From positions 1-24,811 of IMG/VR virus record IMGVR_UViG_3300005782_000025: a stretch of DNA of 24,811 nucleotides; one strand, given 5' to 3'. A program made the position numbers and the translations under genes. The notes beneath the pieces were generated by a model. It was given only the letters and a program-made list of their open reading frames with translations. It did not search any database and was not told where the DNA came from. Shown here one piece after another: positions 21,615-24,811 of the stretch (the stretch's first letter is position 1; each line of letters starts with the position of its first letter). This DNA is from a virus.

Positions 21615-22407
21615 TATTTCCCGCAGACTACTTAATGCACTATTACCGGATGGACCTCCATGGTATCCGAAAAAAAATGAAGATTTTGATAAATTCCTCA
21701 ATGGCCTTTCTCTTAATATCGAAAATTTATTGTTGTACCTCGAGCAATTAAGTAATGTAAGAAATCCTTATAATATACCAATTGAATTACTTCCCGATCT
21801 TGAAAAAGAATACGGAATAATTACAAAAAATAATATCTCAATTGAAACACGGCGGATGCAGCTCGCTGTAAAAATATATACCAATGGAGGCACTGGAAGT
21901 CCGGATGATCTACAAAATGCTTTACGCGGTGCCGGATTTGATGTTTATGTTCATCCAAATGATCCGGCGATTGATCCGGCTATTTTGTTGGATCAAAATT
22001 TTCAAGTAACAATTGGAGATCCGGTTTCTGCTTATATCGGAGATCCGAACGCTTATTTCGGAAAATTTGGCGGTTATCTTTTGGTTAATGGTTCCATATT
22101 TACCAGGCGGCCAAAATATTTAGGTATTGGAGATCCGGTTTTTGCTTATATCGGAGATCCGAATGCACAAATTGGTTATTTTTTAGGTTTAGAAATTAAT
22201 GAAAAAACATATAATATCCCCACAGATTCTGATACATGGCCTTTTATTTTTTTTGTAGGTGGACAGGCTGCGAGGGGAGGATCCGGGGAATTGATATCGA
22301 TAGAGAATGCAGAAATTCCGGCTGAAAGACAATCTGAATTTGAAAATATAATATTACGGATTAAGCCTGTCTTTACGTGGGCTGGGATAATAGTAACGTA
22401 TGTTTAA
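21601..22407 (+). CDS. Baseplate/tail protein, Mu gp48-like, with IGDP repeats
   Basis: A 268-residue protein. The first 120 residues (RRLLNALLPDGPPWYPKKNE, NPYNIPIELLPDLEKEYGII, ETRRMQLAVKIYTNGGTGSP) match Mu gp48/YmfQ (DUF2313), which connects wedge to tail fibre. An insert around residues 138-195 contains two copies of IGDPV.AYIGDPNA separated by about 25 residues of glycine- and aromatic-rich sequence. The DNA copies near 22015 and 22129 are almost identical, indicating recent duplication. The C terminus returns to the family pattern (ENIILRIKPVFTWAGIIVTY). Confidence 0.85.
   Translation: MSQPNISRRLLNALLPDGPPWYPKKNEDFDKFLNGLSLNIENLLLYLEQLSNVRNPYNIPIELLPDLEKEYGIITKNNISIETRRMQLAVKIYTNGGTGSPDDLQNALRGAGFDVYVHPNDPAIDPAILLDQNFQVTIGDPVSAYIGDPNAYFGKFGGYLLVNGSIFTRRPKYLGIGDPVFAYIGDPNAQIGYFLGLEINEKTYNIPTDSDTWPFIFFVGGQAARGGSGELISIENAEIPAERQSEFENIILRIKPVFTWAGIIVTYV
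22015..22173 (+). repeat. Tandem IGDP-coding repeats in the gp48-like gene
   Basis: GGAGATCCGGTTTCTGCTTA near 22015 and GGAGATCCGGTTTTTGCTTA near 22129 are nearly identical, and each continues with TATCGGAGATCCGAA. The two units code IGDPVSAYIGDPNA and IGDPVFAYIGDPNA. Confidence 0.85.
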
Positions 22408-22419
22408 GGAGGAAAATTA

Positions 22420-23196
22420 ATGATAAATTATCAGACTACATTTACATATACAGATGGAGTTCCTTTTCCCAACACAAAAACGATTAATGCATCCGGAGCA
22501 GGAACGGCGGATGGAACGGAACTGGTTAAGGCATTTGGAGATAATATATGGGGACCTGCTCAAGCTTTGCTCCATGCGGCCGGACTTACTCCTGATAGCG
22601 TAACCGAAGCGCCAGGTACTTCACAGATACTTGATGCAATTAGAAAAATATCAGGATCCCCGGGGGAGGGAGTAATTTGGTGGAAGAGTGTTGATCCTTC
22701 TGTATCCGGAGATCGTGTTTTGCTGCTTAATGGACAAGGCATACTTCGTGCAAATTATCCGGAACTTGATGCTGCTGTATATGTGGGTGATCCGGATAAT
22801 CCAACGGCATCGGCTTTTTATCATGCAAATGATGCGGCCGGAACTTCAAGAAACACGGCCGGAATATATTTAATTTTGCCGGATACCAGGGGTTATGTGT
22901 TAAGAGGTCTTGATCTTGCCTCAAGTGTGGATCCGGATGGAGCCAGTAGGGATATAGGGAGTATCCAAGATTTTGCACTTGAAAATATTATCGGGACTAT
23001 GACGCTAAAAAATCAGGCAAATGCCGCGGCACCTACCGGAGTTTTTGCACAGACTCCTGGTGCTTCTTTTCCCGGTCTTTCTATAACACTTGGAGCATTA
23101 TCTGAAATTATGACTTTTGATGCATCAACCGTGGTTAATACAGCCACAGAAACCCGCATGATTAATATTGCCACAAAATTTGGTATAAGATATTAA
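22420..23196 (+). CDS. Tail fibre protein with collar-type domain
   Basis: A 258-residue protein with TAAGGAGG before ATG 22420. The N-terminal 90 residues, probably the baseplate attachment part, include FGDNIWGPAQALLHAAGLTP. From about residue 85 there is VIWWKSVDPSVSGDRVLLLN and then LPDTRGYVLRGLDLASSVDP with ASRDIGSIQDFALENIIGT, the pattern of phage tail-collar domains. The C terminus TETRMINIATKFGIRY is the usual end of such fibres. It would make first contact with the host surface. It is short for a fibre. Confidence 0.82.
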   Translation: MINYQTTFTYTDGVPFPNTKTINASGAGTADGTELVKAFGDNIWGPAQALLHAAGLTPDSVTEAPGTSQILDAIRKISGSPGEGVIWWKSVDPSVSGDRVLLLNGQGILRANYPELDAAVYVGDPDNPTASAFYHANDAAGTSRNTAGIYLILPDTRGYVLRGLDLASSVDPDGASRDIGSIQDFALENIIGTMTLKNQANAAAPTGVFAQTPGASFPGLSITLGALSEIMTFDASTVVNTATETRMINIATKFGIRY

Positions 23197-23228
23197 TTTT
23201 TATAATACAAAATTAATAAGGAGGAAAT

Positions 23229-24053
23229 ATGCAGACTGTAATTTTAAAAGAAATTTCAGGATATAAAATTATTCGTGGATTTAGTCGGCTTACGCCAGAT
23301 CCGGTTGAAACAAAAAAAATAATAGAACAAAAGTTAAAAAAAAGTAAAATTGCAAAGCGTATCGAGTCATTATTAAGACAAATTCAAACGATTAATAAAG
23401 CAATAATTTCTATTCATCCGGCTGCACCTCATTGTGAAAATGAAACACAAATACGACAGCTTTTCATATCCGAAGATAAAGCAAATCAGATAATTAAATA
23501 TAAGGATGAAAGAGAGAAAGTATTAATCGAATTAAAAGAATTATACAAAGAGCAGGAAAAAGAAAAAGCCGAATTAAAGATTAAGCATACAGTATATTTT
23601 GAACCACCGCCTTATGAAATTGCAAAAATAGATGAAGAAATACAGATACTCAAAGAGAAGTTTAAAAAACTTGATAAACATCAACTCCTGGATGTGCACG
23701 GAAATATAATCTGGAACTATACGGATACGACATGGTGGTTAAAAAAAGATAAGTGGGAATCTAAAAACTACAATCTCGGAGAAAAGAAAGATCCTTTCGC
23801 TAAAATCTGGAAAGACTTAACAGATTCCGAACGACTGGAAATAGAAAATCAGATTGAACAGGACAGAATTGATGCCCTAAGTCCTGAAGAAAAGAAAAAA
23901 GAAAAGCAAAAGGTTATTGATAAGATTTCCATGACGGCAGTAAATAAAAAAGTAAGTTTTGAGATAGCGGGTGACACATCGAAAAAGGCATTTGCAAAAT
24001 CAAAAAAATGGTATCAAGAAAAAATAGAAGAGATAGAAAAAAAATACGGATAA
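23229..24053 (+). CDS. Coiled-coil protein downstream of the tail fibre
   Basis: A 274-residue protein with AAGGAGG before ATG 23229. The start VILKEISGYKIIRGFSRLTP is followed by basic helices, a coiled coil around residues 85-120 (DEREKVLIELKELYKEQEKE) and another around 133-150. A Trp-rich core with NIIWNYTDTTWWLKKDKWES lies near 160-180, and a Lys-rich end follows. Position suggests a fibre assembly chaperone or fibre partner, but I recognise no known chaperone family. It is the last gene of the structural operon. Confidence 0.6.
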   Translation: MQTVILKEISGYKIIRGFSRLTPDPVETKKIIEQKLKKSKIAKRIESLLRQIQTINKAIISIHPAAPHCENETQIRQLFISEDKANQIIKYKDEREKVLIELKELYKEQEKEKAELKIKHTVYFEPPPYEIAKIDEEIQILKEKFKKLDKHQLLDVHGNIIWNYTDTTWWLKKDKWESKNYNLGEKKDPFAKIWKDLTDSERLEIENQIEQDRIDALSPEEKKKEKQKVIDKISMTAVNKKVSFEIAGDTSKKAFAKSKKWYQEKIEEIEKKYG

Positions 24054-24070
24054 CCGGAATCCCTTCCGGT
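24037..24070 (-). terminator. Hairpin with offset T tract, possible terminator for the leftward genes
   Basis: The stem ACCGGAA (24053-24059) pairs with TTCCGGT (24064-24070). On the minus strand the hairpin is followed, after eight bases, by eight T residues (24044-24037). The gap makes this weaker than a standard terminator. Confidence 0.4.
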
Positions 24071-24083
24071 AGTCCTCCTTGGT

Positions 24084-24113
24084 CCGGGGGTTGAATAATC
24101 AATCCCCGGTTTT
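24084..24113 (+). terminator. Intrinsic terminator ending the structural operon
   Basis: CCGGGGGTTGA (24084-24094) pairs with TCAATCCCCGG (24099-24109) around an ATAA loop with one G-U pair, followed by TTTT (24110-24113). The stop codon of the opposing gene lies inside the hairpin. Confidence 0.8.
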
Positions 24114-24341
24114 ATGTCTTTTCTTAATTATCCTTAATGTTTCATAACATCCTTTAGGGCAATATTTTGATTCAAAATTATTTGCATTATAGCAAAATGC
24201 CCATTTATTGCCATATTGTGAAAACATTATTTTTCTTGCATCCCGTTCATCTTTTGCATTGATTTGAATATAATAATCTTTCATTTCTTCATTGGTTTCG
24301 GGATGTTTATGCATTTGTCCAAATGTAAAATAATACGTCAT
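24099..24341 (-). CDS. Small hypothetical protein (right flank)
   Basis: An 80-residue protein beginning MTYYFTFGQMHKHPETNEEM, then DYYIQINAKDERDARKIMFS and QYGNKWAFCYNANNFE. I recall small phage-encoded proteins with this FTFGQ...ARK.MF...G.KW.F.Y layout; their function is unknown. Two cysteines in SKYCPKGCYETL could form a disulfide or bind a metal. The start overlaps the XRE gene stop, so it is the second gene of a leftward operon. Its stop lies inside the terminator hairpin. Confidence 0.75.
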   Translation of the reverse strand: MTYYFTFGQMHKHPETNEEMKDYYIQINAKDERDARKIMFSQYGNKWAFCYNANNFESKYCPKGCYETLRIIKKRHKTGD

Positions 24342-24556
24342 ACTTTGTCCTCCTTTAATTTGCCGAAATTTTGTATTTCAATTTCATGTTTGATTTTTTC
24401 TATAAGCATTTTCCGATAAGCGACCGGCGGTACACGCTTTCCTTGTTCCCATGCCTGATAGGTACTAAGGGAAAATCCTAAAAATTTTGACATAGATTCC
24501 TGGGTATATCCTATCCTTTTCCGATAGCTTTTCAATTGATCGCTAAATGATTTCAT
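24338..24556 (-). CDS. XRE-family helix-turn-helix regulator
   Basis: A 72-residue protein. Residues 17-45 (YTQESMSKFLGFSLSTYQAW followed by EQGKRVPP) are a clear Cro/CI-type helix-turn-helix, with the usual Q18-E19, LG and W.QGKR positions. The start ATG 24556 follows GAGGAGAG (24571-24564 on the minus strand). It is the only recognisable regulator in the window apart from two small doubtful ones. It lies behind the structured leader, so its own translation may be controlled by it. Target sites are unknown. Confidence 0.85.
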   Translation of the reverse strand: MKSFSDQLKSYRKRIGYTQESMSKFLGFSLSTYQAWEQGKRVPPVAYRKMLIEKIKHEIEIQNFGKLKEDKV

Positions 24557-24660
24557 TCCCTTTCTCTCCTCTTACGTTTCTGCCCGCCGGCAATTTTACC
24601 CAGCAGCCCCATGGGGCGACCGGGTAAAATGAGGAGAGTTTACGTAATGCCCTCCTCGGG
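24557..24660 (-). promoter_or_regulatory. Structured leader with competing anti-Shine-Dalgarno pairing (right copy)
   Basis: Read on the minus strand: element 1 GAGGAG (24657-24652), element 2 CTCTCCTC (24638-24631), a 38-base hairpin (24630-24593), then element 3, the Shine-Dalgarno GAGGAGAG (24571-24564), seven bases before the XRE start. Element 2 pairs with element 3 over 8 bp, or its CTCCTC part with element 1 over 6 bp. The sequences of elements 2 and 3 differ from the left copy, yet remain complementary. The hairpin has two G-U pairs only when read as minus-strand RNA, the sense strand of the XRE gene. Confidence 0.55.
24593..24630. repeat. Degenerate 38-base palindrome (right copy)
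   Basis: Inverted counterpart of the perfect palindrome at 1772-1809. As minus-strand RNA the arms pair with two G-U pairs and one C-U mismatch. Confidence 0.9.
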
Positions 24661-24676
24661 GGCCAAAAAGTGCGGT

Positions 24677-24811
24677 TTAGTTTAAATTTAACTCCTCACA
24701 AATCATATCAATCATGTACTCAGCCTCTTCATACTGATACGAATCACAAAAAAGTACATACCATGTATTGTTTCTTCTCATGATTTTATCAATCGGTCTG
24801 ATACAATCATT
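24677..24811 (-). CDS. Small hypothetical protein, 3' end only (right copy)
   Basis: The minus-strand frame is open from the window edge and codes 44 residues, with TAA at 24679-24677. It is identical to the left copy except that it ends CEELNLN instead of CEEILEN. It lies 17 bases upstream of the structured leader of the XRE regulator, so it is probably the upstream gene of that leftward operon. Confidence 0.6.
   Translation of the reverse strand, partial: NDCIRPIDKIMRRNNTWYVLFCDSYQYEEAEYMIDMICEELNLN
24693..24811. repeat. Right arm of the 119-base exact terminal inverted repeat
   Basis: Exact reverse complement of bases 1-119; see the left arm. Confidence 0.97.

Noticed and set aside
22015-22173. 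Diversity-generating retroelement target or CRISPR-like repeats
   Set aside because: No reverse transcriptase, template repeat or spacer pattern is present; these are two in-frame coding repeats only.

Overview
The window is most of the virion and lysis region of a tailed phage or prophage. It combines a lambda-type head (gpW-like connector, portal, S49 protease with nested scaffold, gpD-like decoration, gpE-like capsid) with a Mu-type contractile tail (sheath, tube, frameshifted chaperone, tape measure, gpN/gp44/gp45/gp46/gp47/gp48-like baseplate). The DNA is AT-rich, Shine-Dalgarno sites are strong, and a possible spanin pair with a lipobox-like cysteine suggests a Gram-negative-type envelope. 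No rRNA, tRNA or housekeeping gene fixes the host. Terminase, integrase, transposase and replication genes are absent, so this is not a whole phage genome.

Layout: (1) 1-1900, a left flank read rightward: the 3' end of a small gene, three unrecognised genes, a structured leader and a very short ORF, closed by a terminator. (2) 1927-6806, the first structural block: gpW-like protein, portal, three unrecognised or decoration-like proteins, then a complete lysis cassette (XhlA-like protein, holin-like protein, two nearly fully overlapping membrane/coiled-coil ORFs, endolysin). (3) 6803-11628, a second promoter, then protease/scaffold, decoration protein, capsid and head-tail connectors. (4) 11644-22407, the contractile tail and baseplate, with two accessory genes embedded (a deoxyribosyltransferase-like enzyme and a ribbon-helix-helix-like protein). 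(5) 22420-24053, tail fibre and a coiled-coil protein. (6) 24811-24099, a right flank read leftward: the same small gene end, the same structured leader, an XRE regulator and a small protein, meeting the structural operon at back-to-back hairpins.

The two flanks are inverted copies of one module. The outermost 119 bases are exactly inverted (1-119 and 24693-24811), and a second inverted block (1741-1820 and 24582-24660) carries a 38-base palindrome. In both copies the leader has the same three-part pairing logic: one pyrimidine element can pair either with an upstream purine element or with the Shine-Dalgarno sequence of the following ORF. The pairing is kept although the sequence differs, which makes it a candidate translational switch. 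Other points worth checking are two promoters that place transcription starts almost on the AUG (leaderless mRNAs), the dual-frame lysis ORFs, the lysis cassette inside the head module, and a T_TTT_TTG frameshift site in the tail chaperone gene.
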